In this document: positions 34,315 to 44,041 of the stretch, one piece after another
How positions within the stretch are numbered: position 1 is the stretch's first letter
How the letters are laid out: each line of letters begins with the position of its first letter
Assembly (NCBI GenBank): GCA_963733945.1
Contig: CAVTFD010000011.1
Coordinates: 1-64,000, forward strand
DNA from: AP-15 sp963733945
GTDB lineage: Bacteria; Pseudomonadota; Alphaproteobacteria; ATCC43930; CGMCC-115725
Direction: 5' to 3'
DNA length: 64,000 nucleotides
Notes under the pieces: generated by a model
The model's input: the letters and a program-made list of their open reading frames with translations, nothing else
Told to the model about the DNA's origin: nothing
Databases searched by the model: none
Program-made: the position numbers and the translations under genes

Positions 34315-37300
34315 CTGTCCGCGTCGACACCATCGAACGAACTGACCGCGCTGTTTCATCCGGCCGTCGCCGGGTGGTTCGAGCGCTGCTTTACCGCGCC
34401 CACCGCGGCGCAGGCGCAGGCTTGGCCGGCCATTCAGGCGGCGCGGCACGTTCTGATCGCCGCCCCGACCGGATCCGGGAAGACCCTGGCCGCCTTTCTT
34501 ACGGCGATCGACGGGCTGGTACGACAAGGGCTCACCGGCGAGCTTAGGGACGAAACGCAAATCGTTTACGTCTCACCGTTGAAGGCGCTGTCGAACGACA
34601 TTCGGCGAAATCTGGATGCGCCCCTCGCCGGCATCCGCGAGGCCTTGCAGGCGCTAGGATTGCCCGATGTCGACATCCGCAGCTGGGTGCGGACCGGCGA
34701 TACGCCGCCGGGCGAACGCGAGCGCATGCGGCGCCGGCCCCCGCACATTGTCGTCACCACGCCGGAGTCGCTCTACATCCTGCTCGGCTCTGAATCCGGA
34801 CGAAAGATGCTGGCGACGACGCGAACCGTGATCGTCGACGAGATCCACGCCTTGGCACCAAATAAGCGCGGTTCCCATCTGGCGCTGTCGCTCGAACGCT
34901 TGTCCGCTCTGTGCGGCGACCGATTGCTGCGCGTCGGCCTGTCGGCGACCCAGAAACCGATCGAAGCGGTCGCGCGCTTTCTGGTCGGGCCAAGCGCCGA
35001 ATGCCGGATCATCGACACCGGCCATCGCCGGGCGCGCGACCTCGCCCTCGAAATGCCGTCGTCTCCGCTCGAAGCCGTCATGTCGGGTGAAGTCTGGCAG
35101 CAGGTTTACGACCGATTGGCCCAACTGATCGAGGGGCACCAGACCACCTTGATCTTCACCAATACCAGGCGGATGGCCGAGCGGGTAACCCGTCAGCTGT
35201 CCGAGCGGCTCGGCGAAGATCAAGTGACTGCGCATCACGGCAGTCTGGCCAAGGAGCAGCGGCTGGACGCCGAGCAGCGCCTCAAGGCGGGAAAGCTGAA
35301 GGCGTTGGTGGCGACTGCCTCGCTCGAACTCGGCATCGATATCGGCGAAGTGGACCTAGTCTGCCAGCTCGGTTCGCCGCGTTCGATCGCGACGTTCCTG
35401 CAACGCGTTGGGCGTTCGGGGCATGCGGTAGAAGGGACGCCCAAGGGCCGGTTGTTCCCGCTGTCGCGCGACGAGCTCGTCGAATGCGCCGCACTGCTCG
35501 ACAGCGTGCGCCGCGGCGAACTCGATCGGCTGGCGGTTCCCGAGCAGCCGCTCGACGTGCTGGCGCAGCAGATCGTCGCCGAAGTCGCCGCACAAGAATG
35601 GGGCGAGGGCGAGCTGTATGCGCGTTTCCGTCGAGCGTGGCCGTACCGGGAACTCGCTCGCGAGGATTTTGCCGCGGTCGTCGCGATGCTGGCCGAGGGA
35701 TTCAGCACCCGCCGAGGCCGGCGGGCCGGGCTGATCCACCACGACGCGGTCAACCATTTATTGCGCGGCCGGCGCGGGGCGCGGCTGACGGCGCTGACTT
35801 CGGGCGGCACGATTCCGGACACCGCCGACTATCAAGTGTTGCTCGAACCGGAAAACCAGGTGATCGGAACGGTCAACGAGGATTTCGCGGTCGAAAGCAT
35901 GGCCGGCGACGTCTTCCAGCTCGGCAACAACGCCTATCGCATCATGCGCGTAGAGCGCGGCACCGTCCGGGTCGAGGATGCGCACGGCATGGCACCCACC
36001 ATCCCATTTTGGCTGGGCGAGGCGCCTGGCCGCACCGACGAGCTTTCGGAGTCGGTGGGGCGTCTGCGGGGCGAAATCGCAGCATATTTGGCGCATGAGC
36101 CGAGTGGCGAAAACGCTCTGCGCTGGCTGACCGAAGAAGTCGCCACCGCCGAGCCTGCCGCACGCCAGCTCGTCGAATATTTGGCTGCGGCCTACGCGGC
36201 GCTGGGGGTTCTGCCTACTCGCGACACGCTGGTCTTGGAGCGGTTTTTCGACGCGGTCGGCGGCATGCAGCTGGTTATCCATTCGCCCTATGGCAGCCGC
36301 ATCAACCGCGCCTGGGGGCTGTCGCTGCGCAAGCGTTTTTGCACCAAATTCAATTTCGAGCTGCAGGCGGCGGCGACCGAGGACAACATCGTGTTGTCGT
36401 TGACCACCGCGCACAGCTTCGATCTGGGCGAGGTGCAGCGTTACCTGCATCCGGCCAGCATCCGGCCGCTGTTGATTCAGGCCTTGCTCGACGCGCCGAT
36501 GTTCATGACGCGGTGGCGCTGGGTTGCCGGCGTGGCGATGGCGCTGCCGCGCTTCCGCGGCGGCAAAAAGGTGCCGGCGCAACTCGCCCGCATGGAGGCC
36601 GAAGATCTGATCGCGGCGATCTTTCCCGACCAGCTCGCTTGCGCCGAGAATTTGGTCGGCGAACGCGAGATCCCCGACCATTTGCTGGTCCGCCAGACCA
36701 TTGCCGATTGCCTCGGCGATGCGATGGACCTCGACGGCCTGCAGCAGCTGCTGGCCCGGCTCGCATCGGGCGAGATCCGGGTCGTGACCCGCGATCTGAC
36801 TGAGCCCTCGCCGCTTGCCCTCGAAGTGCTGTCGGCCCGGCCCTACGCCTATCTCGACGACGCGCCACTCGAGGAGCGTCGCACTCAGGCGGTGATCGGC
36901 CGGCGCTGGCTCGCCCCGGAGACCGCTGCCGACCTCGGCCGTCTCGATCCCGAGGCGATTGCGCGGGTGCGGGAGGAAGCCTGGCCCGACCCCGCGAACG
37001 CCGATGAATTGCATGATGCGCTGACGTGGCTCGGCTTCCTCGGCCCCGAGGAGGTGCAGCCCGGCTGGGGAGAATGGCTGGCAGGTCTTGCGCAGGAGCG
37101 ACGGGTCACGCGGCTGCAACTGCCGCCGGCGACTGTCTGGATCGCGGTCGAGCGATTACCGCAGTTTCAGGCGCTCTGGCCCGCCTCTCGGCTCGATCCC
37201 GCGATCAAGGTCCCACCGCCTTATGCTGAGCGAAACTGGTCGCCCGACGAGGCGCTGACGGAACTTCTGCGCGGCCGGCTGGAAGGTTTGGGCCCCGTCG

Positions 37301-38643
37301 CCGAGGCCACACTTGCGGCGCCGCTCGGGCTCGAAGCAGAGCAAATTTTGCCGTCGCTCCTGGCTCTCGAGGCGGAAGGTTTTGCCATGCGCGGCCGCTT
37401 CACGGCGGACGTGGCGGTTGACGAATGGTGCGAACGCCGGCTGCTCGCCCGCATTCACCGCTATACGGTCAAGCGGTTGCGTGCAGAGATCGAGCCGGTC
37501 GCCGCGCGCGACTTCCTACGCTTCCTGTTCGGCTGGCAGCGGGTCGCGCCCGGCACCCAAATGGAAGGGCCAGACGCCGTCGAAGCGATTGTCGGCCAAC
37601 TCGAAGGGTTTGAGGCGCCAGCTGGCGCCTGGGAAACCGAGATCCTGCCGGCTCGTATCGCCGAGTACGAACCGGCCTGGCTCGATGATCTCTGCCTGGC
37701 CGGACGGATCGCATGGGCGCGCCTGCGGCCTGTTGCTGGGCGGCCGAATGGCAACGGCCGCGCTGCAACGCCGGTACGGACGACCCCGATTGCGCTTCTG
37801 CCGCGGCGTCAAGCGCGACTCTGGGCCGCGTTCTCGGTGGTCAACGACGCGATCCAACCGAGTTCCCAAGCCCAACGGGTCGTCGCCTGCATTCGGGAGC
37901 GGGGCGCGTCGTTCTTCGACGAGCTGGTGGAAGACACGGGCCTGCTGCGCCCGCAGCTCGAAGAGGCGCTGGGCGAGCTGGTCGCCCTGGGCCTGGTCAA
38001 TTCGGACAGCTTTGGCGGGCTGCGCGCGCTGCTGATGCCGTCCGACCGCCGCCGCGCCTCGAGCAGCGGGCGGCGCCGGGGCGGGGCGGTTTTCGGTATG
38101 GAGGATGCCGGCCGCTGGGCGCTGGCGCAACGTGCCCGGCTAATGCCGAGCGGGATCGAGACTGAGGCGATCGAGCACGCAGCACGCAGTTTGCTGCGGC
38201 GCTACGGGGTGGTGTTTTGGCGGCTGCTGGAGCGCGAGGCTTCCTGGCTGCCGCCGTGGCGCGATCTGTTGCGCGTCTTTCGCCGGCGTGAAGCGCGCGG
38301 CGAGATTCGCGGCGGCCGCTTTGTCGCCGGCTTCTCCGGCGAGCAATTCGCGCTGCCCGAGGCGATCGGCTCGCTGCGCGAGACCCGGCGCAAACCGACT
38401 GCCGGCGGCTGGATCTCGGTGTCCGGCGCCGACCCGCTGAATCTCGCCGGCATCCTGACCCCCGGGCCAAAGCTCGCGGCCCTTGCCGGCAACCGGCTCC
38501 TTTACCGCGATGGCCTGCCGATCGCCTTGTTCGCCGGCGGCGAAGTCCAATTCCTCGAGACCCTCGAAGGCGGCGAGCAATGGCAGGCCCGCAAAGCCCT
38601 GCTGCGCGGTGCGGTGCCGACCTCGCTCGTCGCTCTGTCTTGA
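34315..38643 (+). CDS. lhr: ATP-dependent helicase Lhr, full-length bacterial type (start codon uncertain)
   Basis: A superfamily 2 helicase of about 1440 residues. The N-terminus has AAQAQAWPAIQ, Walker A LIAAPTGSGKTLAAFL (about 34456-34503), motif Ia YVSPLKALSNDIRRNL, the DEVH-like VIVDEIHALAPNKRG and motif III GLSATQKPIEA. A RecA2 domain follows (TLIFTNTRRMAERVTRQL, then QRVGRSGHAVEG), then winged-helix and beta-barrel Lhr-core regions and the long C-terminal Lhr extension. Such proteins act in DNA repair. The conserved frame is open from 34195, but no ATG, GTG or TTG occurs before TTG 34579, which would delete Walker A. CTG 34315 or ATC 34306 are candidates, or a base is wrong. Confidence 0.85.
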   Translation: MSASTPSNELTALFHPAVAGWFERCFTAPTAAQAQAWPAIQAARHVLIAAPTGSGKTLAAFLTAIDGLVRQGLTGELRDETQIVYVSPLKALSNDIRRNLDAPLAGIREALQALGLPDVDIRSWVRTGDTPPGERERMRRRPPHIVVTTPESLYILLGSESGRKMLATTRTVIVDEIHALAPNKRGSHLALSLERLSALCGDRLLRVGLSATQKPIEAVARFLVGPSAECRIIDTGHRRARDLALEMPSSPLEAVMSGEVWQQVYDRLAQLIEGHQTTLIFTNTRRMAERVTRQLSERLGEDQVTAHHGSLAKEQRLDAEQRLKAGKLKALVATASLELGIDIGEVDLVCQLGSPRSIATFLQRVGRSGHAVEGTPKGRLFPLSRDELVECAALLDSVRRGELDRLAVPEQPLDVLAQQIVAEVAAQEWGEGELYARFRRAWPYRELAREDFAAVVAMLAEGFSTRRGRRAGLIHHDAVNHLLRGRRGARLTALTSGGTIPDTADYQVLLEPENQVIGTVNEDFAVESMAGDVFQLGNNAYRIMRVERGTVRVEDAHGMAPTIPFWLGEAPGRTDELSESVGRLRGEIAAYLAHEPSGENALRWLTEEVATAEPAARQLVEYLAAAYAALGVLPTRDTLVLERFFDAVGGMQLVIHSPYGSRINRAWGLSLRKRFCTKFNFELQAAATEDNIVLSLTTAHSFDLGEVQRYLHPASIRPLLIQALLDAPMFMTRWRWVAGVAMALPRFRGGKKVPAQLARMEAEDLIAAIFPDQLACAENLVGEREIPDHLLVRQTIADCLGDAMDLDGLQQLLARLASGEIRVVTRDLTEPSPLALEVLSARPYAYLDDAPLEERRTQAVIGRRWLAPETAADLGRLDPEAIARVREEAWPDPANADELHDALTWLGFLGPEEVQPGWGEWLAGLAQERRVTRLQLPPATVWIAVERLPQFQALWPASRLDPAIKVPPPYAERNWSPDEALTELLRGRLEGLGPVAEATLAAPLGLEAEQILPSLLALEAEGFAMRGRFTADVAVDEWCERRLLARIHRYTVKRLRAEIEPVAARDFLRFLFGWQRVAPGTQMEGPDAVEAIVGQLEGFEAPAGAWETEILPARIAEYEPAWLDDLCLAGRIAWARLRPVAGRPNGNGRAATPVRTTPIALLPRRQARLWAAFSVVNDAIQPSSQAQRVVACIRERGASFFDELVEDTGLLRPQLEEALGELVALGLVNSDSFGGLRALLMPSDRRRASSSGRRRGGAVFGMEDAGRWALAQRARLMPSGIETEAIEHAARSLLRRYGVVFWRLLEREASWLPPWRDLLRVFRRREARGEIRGGRFVAGFSGEQFALPEAIGSLRETRRKPTAGGWISVSGADPLNLAGILTPGPKLAALAGNRLLYRDGLPIALFAGGEVQFLETLEGGEQWQARKALLRGAVPTSLVALS

Positions 38644-38650
38644 CCGCAGC

Positions 38651-39634
38651 CTATCGATTCCGCGGACCCAGCGCGTCGAGCAGGGCCTGGATGTAGCCAT
38701 AGCAATAGGCAAAGGCGACGCCGGAGGGATCGCGGCCGTCGATCTGCGGCACGTGGTCCGGCATCAGCATGTAGGGATAGCCGACATCGCGATAACAGGC
38801 GATCGCGCGGGCCATATCCATGTCGCCCTCGTCCGGGAACGCCTCCATGAAATCGAGCTTTTTGCCTTTGATATTGCGGAAATGCACGTTGAATAATTTG
38901 CCGCGCTCGCCAAACCAGCGGATCGCGTCGAAGATCTCGCGCGCCGGATCGTCGAGCATCTCCGCGACGGTGCCCTGGCAGAAATTGAGCCCGTGATAGG
39001 GGCTCTCATGCATCGTCACGAACCGCTTCAGCCCCTCGACTGTACCGAGCACGCTGGTTATGCCACGGTAGCCGGGCGGCGTGTAGGGGTCCTGCGGATG
39101 GCACGCGAGGCGCACCTTCGTCGCGGTCGCCACCGGCACGATTGCCGCGAGGAAATGGTCGATCCGCTCCCAGTATCCGTCCTCGGAGACCATGCCGGCC
39201 GCGGTGGGCGGTGCGGTCTGGTCGGCGCGACTCCAGCGGAAGGCGGCATTGCGCGAGCCGCCGCGGCCCGGCTCCCGCTCGGTTCGGGGGATGCCGATGA
39301 TGGTCAGATTGTACTTCGCCGCCGGGATGCCGGCCGCCGCGAGCCGTTCGATCAGGCCGCAGATGCTGTCGATCTCGCGCTGCCTCTCCGGTTCCTTTGC
39401 CAAGAGAATGTGCGGGCTCTCCTGCTCCTCGATTGGCCGTGACGACATCGGCAGCTGGACCATGTCGAGCGATAGGCCGAAGGACTCCACGTGCTCGCGA
39501 TGGCGCCGCAGATCGTCGAGGCTCCAATGATGCGGATTGCCCGGCGGGTCGACGCAAACATGAGTGACGCCGAGCTGCGCCCAGACCTTGTAGTCGGAAT
39601 CGTTCCGCGGCCTGATCTGCGTCCCTACATACAT
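38651..39634 (-). CDS. Mannonate dehydratase-like protein (UxuA family TIM barrel)
   Basis: A 327-residue TIM-barrel enzyme resembling UxuA, which dehydrates D-mannonate to 2-keto-3-deoxygluconate. Family-like blocks are WAQLGVTHVCVDPPG near 16, KYNLTIIGIPR, VRLACHPQDPYTPPGYRG near 184, GLNFCQGTVAEM near 227 and LFNVHFRNIKGK near 258, with metal-type Cys/His residues in the last three. ATG 39634 follows GTGGAGAGACGG. It is divergent from a VOC gene with 62 bases between. No other hexuronate genes are near, so the physiological substrate may differ. Confidence 0.8.
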   Translation of the reverse strand: MYVGTQIRPRNDSDYKVWAQLGVTHVCVDPPGNPHHWSLDDLRRHREHVESFGLSLDMVQLPMSSRPIEEQESPHILLAKEPERQREIDSICGLIERLAAAGIPAAKYNLTIIGIPRTEREPGRGGSRNAAFRWSRADQTAPPTAAGMVSEDGYWERIDHFLAAIVPVATATKVRLACHPQDPYTPPGYRGITSVLGTVEGLKRFVTMHESPYHGLNFCQGTVAEMLDDPAREIFDAIRWFGERGKLFNVHFRNIKGKKLDFMEAFPDEGDMDMARAIACYRDVGYPYMLMPDHVPQIDGRDPSGVAFAYCYGYIQALLDALGPRNR

Positions 39635-39696
39635 CACCGTCTCTCCACCTGACGCCCCGGCCAGGATACACCCCCGGCTCGCCACGGAGGTCTGTG

Positions 39697-40053
39697 ATGA
39701 TCACCGGCATCAGCGCCATAACCCTCGCCACCCATGACATGCGGCGAGCCGTTCGTTTCTATCGGCTGTTGGGCTTCGATATGCTTTACGGCGGCGAGGA
39801 TGCGGGTTTCACCAGCTTCAAGGCGGGCGGCGCGTTTCTTAACCTGATCGCCCAGCCGGCAGAACGGCGCTGGTCATGGTGGGGACGGGTAATCTTCTAC
39901 GATTCCGATGTCGACGCGCTCCATGCCCGTCTCGTCACTGCCGGCTGCCATCCCGATACTCCACCGCGCGACGCCGAATGGGGCGAGCGCTTCTTCCATA
40001 TAACCGATCCCGACGGGCACGAACTCAGCTTCGCCTGGCCGCTCGGGCGCTAG
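39697..40053 (+). CDS. VOC family protein (glyoxalase/bleomycin-resistance fold)
   Basis: A 118-residue single-domain vicinal-oxygen-chelate protein. It has the paired beta-alpha-beta-beta-beta pattern: ISAITLATHDMRRAVRFYRLLGFD at the N-terminus and a C-terminal FFHITDPDGHELSFAW with the metal-type residues near the end. GGAGG lies 6 bases before ATG 39697; GTG 39694 is also possible. It could be a small lyase or isomerase or a binding protein. It is divergent from the mannonate-dehydratase-like gene. Confidence 0.77.
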   Translation: MITGISAITLATHDMRRAVRFYRLLGFDMLYGGEDAGFTSFKAGGAFLNLIAQPAERRWSWWGRVIFYDSDVDALHARLVTAGCHPDTPPRDAEWGERFFHITDPDGHELSFAWPLGR

Positions 40054-40187
40054 ACCCCATGTCCCCCTAGCTGCGCCGCCACCGCTGGTGACGAGAACGG
40101 CGGCGAGTTATCGTCGGCTTTGCGGGCTGGCACGGCGCGAAGGCTTTACTCGTTTCGGTCAGTCCGGACGGGCGGTGAGAGGGCGGG

Positions 40188-41456
40188 ATGCGGAACCTTC
40201 AGGTCAACGGCGAGCGGCTCTGGACGAGCCTGATCGAATTGGCGCGGATCGGCGCCACGGCAAAGGGCGGAGTGTGCCGGCTCGCCGCCAGCGATCTCGA
40301 CGGTGAGGCGCGACGGCTGTTCATCCGTTGGTGCGAGGAAGCCGGCTGTACCGTCACCGTCGACCGGATCGGCAACATCTTTGCCCGCCGGCGCGGCCGC
40401 AACCCGAAGCTGGCTCCGGTCATGACCGGCAGCCATCTCGACACCCAGCCGACCGGCGGCCGGTTCGACGGCGCCTATGGGGTAATGGCCGGGCTGGAGA
40501 TCGTCCGCACCCTCAACGATCTGGCCTACGAGACCGAGGCGCCGATCGAGATCGTCGTCTGGACCAACGAAGAAGGCTCGCGCTTCTCGCCGGCGATGGT
40601 CGGCTCGGGGGTGTTCGCCGGGGTATTCGATCTCGCCTACGGGCTCGAACGGCCAGACAACGTGACGGGTGTGACCCTGGGTGCGGAGCTCGAACGGATC
40701 GGCTTCGCCGGCCCCGAGACGGTTGGCGAGCATAAGGTCGCCGCCTATTTCGAGGCGCATATCGAGCAGGGGCCGATCCTCGAAGCGGCTCGGAAACCGA
40801 TCGGGGTCGTCACCGGTGCGCAGGGCCAGCGCTGGTACGAGATCACCGTCACCGGCCAGGAGGCGCATGCCGGGCCGACGCCGATGCCGCGGCGGCGCGA
40901 CGCGCTGGTCGGCGCCGCACGGATGATCGATGCAGTGAACCGGATCGGCCACGTGCACGCGCCTTATGCCTGCGCCACGGTCGGTTTTGTCCAGGTCAGC
41001 CCGAATTCGCGCAACACGATCCCCGGCCGGGTTTTCCTTACCGTCGATTTCCGCCATCCCGAGGACGCGGTGCTGAGCTTGATGGACCGCGAGCTGCGGC
41101 AAGCCTGCGACGATGCCGCGGCGGCCAGCGGAGGGCTCGAAGTCGTGGTCAAGGAATTCTGGTATTTCCCGCCGACCCCGTTCGATCCGGCGCTGGTCCG
41201 GGCGGTGCGCGATGCCGCCGCCGCGTTGGGCCAACCGCACCAGGACATCATCAGCGGCGCCGGCCACGACGCCGTCTACATGGCCCGCGTCGCGCCGACG
41301 GCGATGGTCTTCGTTCCCTGCGTCGGCGGCATCAGCCACAATGAGATCGAAGACGCCAAACCCGCAGACCTGACGGCCGGCTGCGACGTGTTGCTAAATG
41401 CCCTGCTCGAATCAGCCGATGCGGCGGTAGTGGGTCGACCGACCTCCTCGACATAA
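40188..41456 (+). CDS. Zn-dependent M20 amidohydrolase (allantoate amidohydrolase / N-carbamoyl-L-amino acid hydrolase type)
   Basis: A 422-residue M20-family amidohydrolase of the hydantoinase/carbamoylase group. Visible motifs are VMTGSHLDTQPTGGRFDGAY near 83 (metal His/Asp), VVWTNEEGSRFSPAM near 126 (catalytic Glu pair), FEAHIEQGPILE near 190, TGQEAHAGPTPMPRRRDAL near 222 and GAGHDAVYMAR near 362. Members remove the carbamoyl group from ureido acids such as allantoate or N-carbamoyl amino acids. No purine-degradation genes are adjacent. ATG 40188 follows GAGGGCGGG. Confidence 0.85.
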   Translation: MRNLQVNGERLWTSLIELARIGATAKGGVCRLAASDLDGEARRLFIRWCEEAGCTVTVDRIGNIFARRRGRNPKLAPVMTGSHLDTQPTGGRFDGAYGVMAGLEIVRTLNDLAYETEAPIEIVVWTNEEGSRFSPAMVGSGVFAGVFDLAYGLERPDNVTGVTLGAELERIGFAGPETVGEHKVAAYFEAHIEQGPILEAARKPIGVVTGAQGQRWYEITVTGQEAHAGPTPMPRRRDALVGAARMIDAVNRIGHVHAPYACATVGFVQVSPNSRNTIPGRVFLTVDFRHPEDAVLSLMDRELRQACDDAAAASGGLEVVVKEFWYFPPTPFDPALVRAVRDAAAALGQPHQDIISGAGHDAVYMARVAPTAMVFVPCVGGISHNEIEDAKPADLTAGCDVLLNALLESADAAVVGRPTSST

Positions 41457-41521
41457 AGAGTTCGACCACGGTGATTCCGCTACTAGAAGTATTCGGCTCC
41501 TTCACACAATATAATCCGACG

Positions 41522-41920
41522 TCAGCGGAACCACTGCCTGAGCTCTATATGGAACCCGTTGGGGTCGCAGATCTCAGCCCGCGCATAGGTTTCGGTAATT
41601 CTCGGGCCCCAGACGATTTCGATCCCCTTTTGCTTGAGATAGTCGGCCGCTTGCTCCATGTTCTCGACTTCGAGTGCGATCATGCGATAGCCGAGATGCT
41701 CGCGTTGCGGCGCGGGATCGACGGTGACGCCGTCATACGAGATCAGCTCGACGACGGAGCCGCCGAGCTCCAAATAAACGAGATCGATCGGCACGCCGAG
41801 CCCGGAATGCTCGATCCGATCGCGCGCTCTTACCCGGAACCCGAGCACGTCGGTGTAGAAAGTCTCCGTCCGGTCTGGCTGATCAGTGACGATCTCGACA
41901 TGGTCGATCCGCTTGAACAT
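41522..41920 (-). CDS. VOC family protein (methylmalonyl-CoA epimerase-like)
   Basis: A 132-residue VOC-fold protein: FKRIDHVEIVTDQPDRTETFY at the N-terminus and a C-terminal AEICDPNGFHIELRQ with the metal Glu. The long frame upstream of ATG 41920 is noise; GGAGA precedes this ATG by 6 bases. It lies 11 bases behind the LLM oxidoreductase on the same strand, so the two probably act in one catabolic step on an unknown compound. Confidence 0.8.
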   Translation of the reverse strand: MFKRIDHVEIVTDQPDRTETFYTDVLGFRVRARDRIEHSGLGVPIDLVYLELGGSVVELISYDGVTVDPAPQREHLGYRMIALEVENMEQAADYLKQKGIEIVWGPRITETYARAEICDPNGFHIELRQWFR

Positions 41921-41931
41921 CGAAGTCTCCG

Positions 41932-43137
41932 CTATTCCGCGGCCTGGGCGCTGATGACTTGCACCGAATTGGGGCCGTAGCGGTCGCGATAGGGGGCGGT
42001 GTCGATCTCTTCCAGCTCGATCTCGCGGTTCAGGACCTGCTGCTTCCAGGCCTGCTGCTCGGATTCGTGGGCGTGAAATTCGGGCATTACTTCTTTGGCG
42101 AACAGTTCGAGGCTCTCGCAGATGTGCTCGTGCGTGTTCTTGCCGGCCTGGTTCAGAAAGATGACCTGGTCGATATGCGAGGTCTCGAACCGCCGCAATT
42201 TGCGCCGGATCGTCTCGGGCGAGCCGATCAGCCCGCCCGACAGCGCGCGGGAGAGGCCTTCGGGGTTGGCTCGCTTCCATTTCTCGTATTCGTCCCACAG
42301 ATTGACCTCGCCCGGCTTGGGCCGCTCGCGGGTCGGGCTGAGGCCATAAAAACGCAAGGCGAACTGGAAGAACGGGATGCCGTCGGCGCGGCGGCGCGCC
42401 TCTTCATCGGTCTCGGCGCACATGAAATAGCTGGTTAGCGCCAAATTCGGGTTGGTCACATAATCGGCGAGCTTCTCCTGGCGCTTGGTGAAGGCGTTGT
42501 AATAGGCGTGGACCCAAGCATGCGCCGCCTCGGCGCTGAGGAACTGGAAAGCGAGCGCCCCCAGACCGCGGCGGCCGGCCATCTCGATCGTCTCCAATTG
42601 CGAGCAGGCGCACCACAAGGGCGGGTGCGGCTTTTGCATCGGCTTGGGCACGACGTTGCGCAACGGGAAATCGAAATAGCTCCCGTGGTATTCGCAGCCG
42701 CCGTCCTTGAACATCGGGATGATCGCGCGCACCGCGTCTTCCCACACCGCGCGTTTCTCTTCGAAGGCGCGGCCGAAGGGTTCGAGCTCGGTGCTGCTGG
42801 CGCTCTCGCCCATGCCGAATTCGACCCGGCCACGACTGACCAGGTCGAGCGCGGCGATCCGCTCGGCGACCCGCGCCGGGGGGCTTGTCGTCAATTGCAT
42901 AATGCCGTGGGCGAGACGGATTTGCTTGGTACGCTGGCTCGCGGCGCCGAGAAACACCTCGGGGGCCGGCGAATGCGAATACTCTTCGAGGAAATGATGC
43001 TCGACCTCCCAGGCATAGTCGTAGCCGAGGCGGTCGGCCAGTTCGACCTGGTCGAGCGCGTTCTGGTAGAGGCGCAACTCGCCACCCGCTTCCCACGGAC
43101 GCGGCAATTGCAGCTCGTAGAAAATGCCGAATTTCAT
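41932..43137 (-). CDS. LLM class flavin-dependent oxidoreductase (bacterial luciferase-like)
   Basis: A 401-residue TIM-barrel flavin monooxygenase of the luciferase-like family. Blocks include MKFGIFYELQLPRPWEAGGE, GYDYAWEVEHHFLEEYSHSP near 42, LAHGIMQLTTSPPARVAERIA near 77 and RGRVEFGMGESASS near 104. A reduced flavin (FMNH2) is used to oxidise an organic substrate. ATG 43137 is directly preceded by GAGGAGGAAACC, a very strong site. The VOC gene follows 11 bases downstream. Confidence 0.87.
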   Translation of the reverse strand: MKFGIFYELQLPRPWEAGGELRLYQNALDQVELADRLGYDYAWEVEHHFLEEYSHSPAPEVFLGAASQRTKQIRLAHGIMQLTTSPPARVAERIAALDLVSRGRVEFGMGESASSTELEPFGRAFEEKRAVWEDAVRAIIPMFKDGGCEYHGSYFDFPLRNVVPKPMQKPHPPLWCACSQLETIEMAGRRGLGALAFQFLSAEAAHAWVHAYYNAFTKRQEKLADYVTNPNLALTSYFMCAETDEEARRRADGIPFFQFALRFYGLSPTRERPKPGEVNLWDEYEKWKRANPEGLSRALSGGLIGSPETIRRKLRRFETSHIDQVIFLNQAGKNTHEHICESLELFAKEVMPEFHAHESEQQAWKQQVLNREIELEEIDTAPYRDRYGPNSVQVISAQAAE

Positions 43138-43199
43138 GGTTTCCTCCTCGCCACGCCGCATCCTGTTGGCGTTGTCGCATCATGTACACCCGATGGGGA

Positions 43200-43613
43200 T
43201 CACGGGAAGACGGTAACACCCAATCGCTTCGCAGCAGCGCCCAGATCGTTGTCTCTCGTCATCAGCGGCAGCCCGCGACGCTCGGCAAGTTCAAGATACG
43301 CCGCATCGTAAGCGGTCAAATTTTCGGCTCGCGCCAACGACAGGGTCTCGCGCCAAGCGCGGGGCGTCGTCTCCTGGTCGGTCGCAATTGGCAAGTCTGA
43401 GATCAGCATGAGCCGCCGCGCAACATCCGCCCGGCTAATCCGGCCGCGCCGTTCGGCCTGGAGGAGGACGTTGGCGACCTCCAGATGCCAAAGCCCCGGA
43501 ACGACGGCGCCATCGTCACGGACGCGCTCGAACAGCCGGTCGGTTTCAGGCGACGCTTCGTCCTCAAAACACCAAGTCAGCGCAATTGAGGAATCAACGA
43601 CACCGGCAGTCAC
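43200..43613 (-). CDS. vapC: VapC-type PIN-domain ribonuclease toxin
   Basis: A 137-residue PIN-domain protein. Acidic active-site residues appear in order: D7 in GVVDSSIALTW, E near 45 in LWHLEVANVL, D near 103 in LTAYDAAYLELA and D near 121 in MTRDNDLGAAAK. VapC toxins cleave RNA (often initiator tRNA or rRNA) and are neutralised by a cognate antitoxin. GTG 43613 overlaps the antitoxin stop (GTGA), the usual antitoxin-first order. Confidence 0.87.
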   Translation of the reverse strand: MTAGVVDSSIALTWCFEDEASPETDRLFERVRDDGAVVPGLWHLEVANVLLQAERRGRISRADVARRLMLISDLPIATDQETTPRAWRETLSLARAENLTAYDAAYLELAERRGLPLMTRDNDLGAAAKRLGVTVFP

Positions 43614-43849
43614 GGACGCCCTTCGTCACGCAGCTCTTTCCACGAGAGGCCGCCAAGTGTTGTGCGTTTACGCAGCGCTTTCAGCTTTACAAAGGCATCG
43701 TTCGCCCGAGCCTGGTCAACGCGGTGCGCAGCAACGAGCCGAGCGATCGGCTTGCCGTGTTTGGTGATGACCACTTCCTCGCCCGCCATAACGCGGTCAA
43801 GCAATGCCGACAAATGCGTCTTCGCCTCGAACGTGCCAACCGTGATCAT
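43610..43849 (-). CDS. Phd/YefM family antitoxin
   Basis: A 79-residue antitoxin with the Phd/YefM N-terminal DNA-binding fold: MITVGTFEAKTHLSALLDRV, then GEEVVITKHGKPIARLV. The C-terminus (RKRTTLGGLSWKELRDEGRP) would bind the toxin. It binds its own promoter as a rule. ATG 43849 gives the family length; the longer frame is not needed. Overlap with vapC supports a single toxin-antitoxin unit. Confidence 0.87.
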   Translation of the reverse strand: MITVGTFEAKTHLSALLDRVMAGEEVVITKHGKPIARLVAAHRVDQARANDAFVKLKALRKRTTLGGLSWKELRDEGRP

Positions 43850-44041
43850 CGCTCTTTGGCCCGGACTACGAACTGGTCGGATAAGTAAACCAGAACTCGA
43901 CAACTGACAAGCCCGTCTCACTCCAGGGATTTGGGCGGACATTGCCATCCGCAGCGGTCAATGATGGCGGCGGAAAAGTCCCGTCGAATTCGGATTCCGG
44001 ATCGCGTGGACCGACGGGTCGCAATCTGCTACGCCGTTGCC

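Noticed and set aside
35758..37119. 453-codon minus-strand frame inside lhr
   Set aside because: Shadow of the helicase coding sequence.
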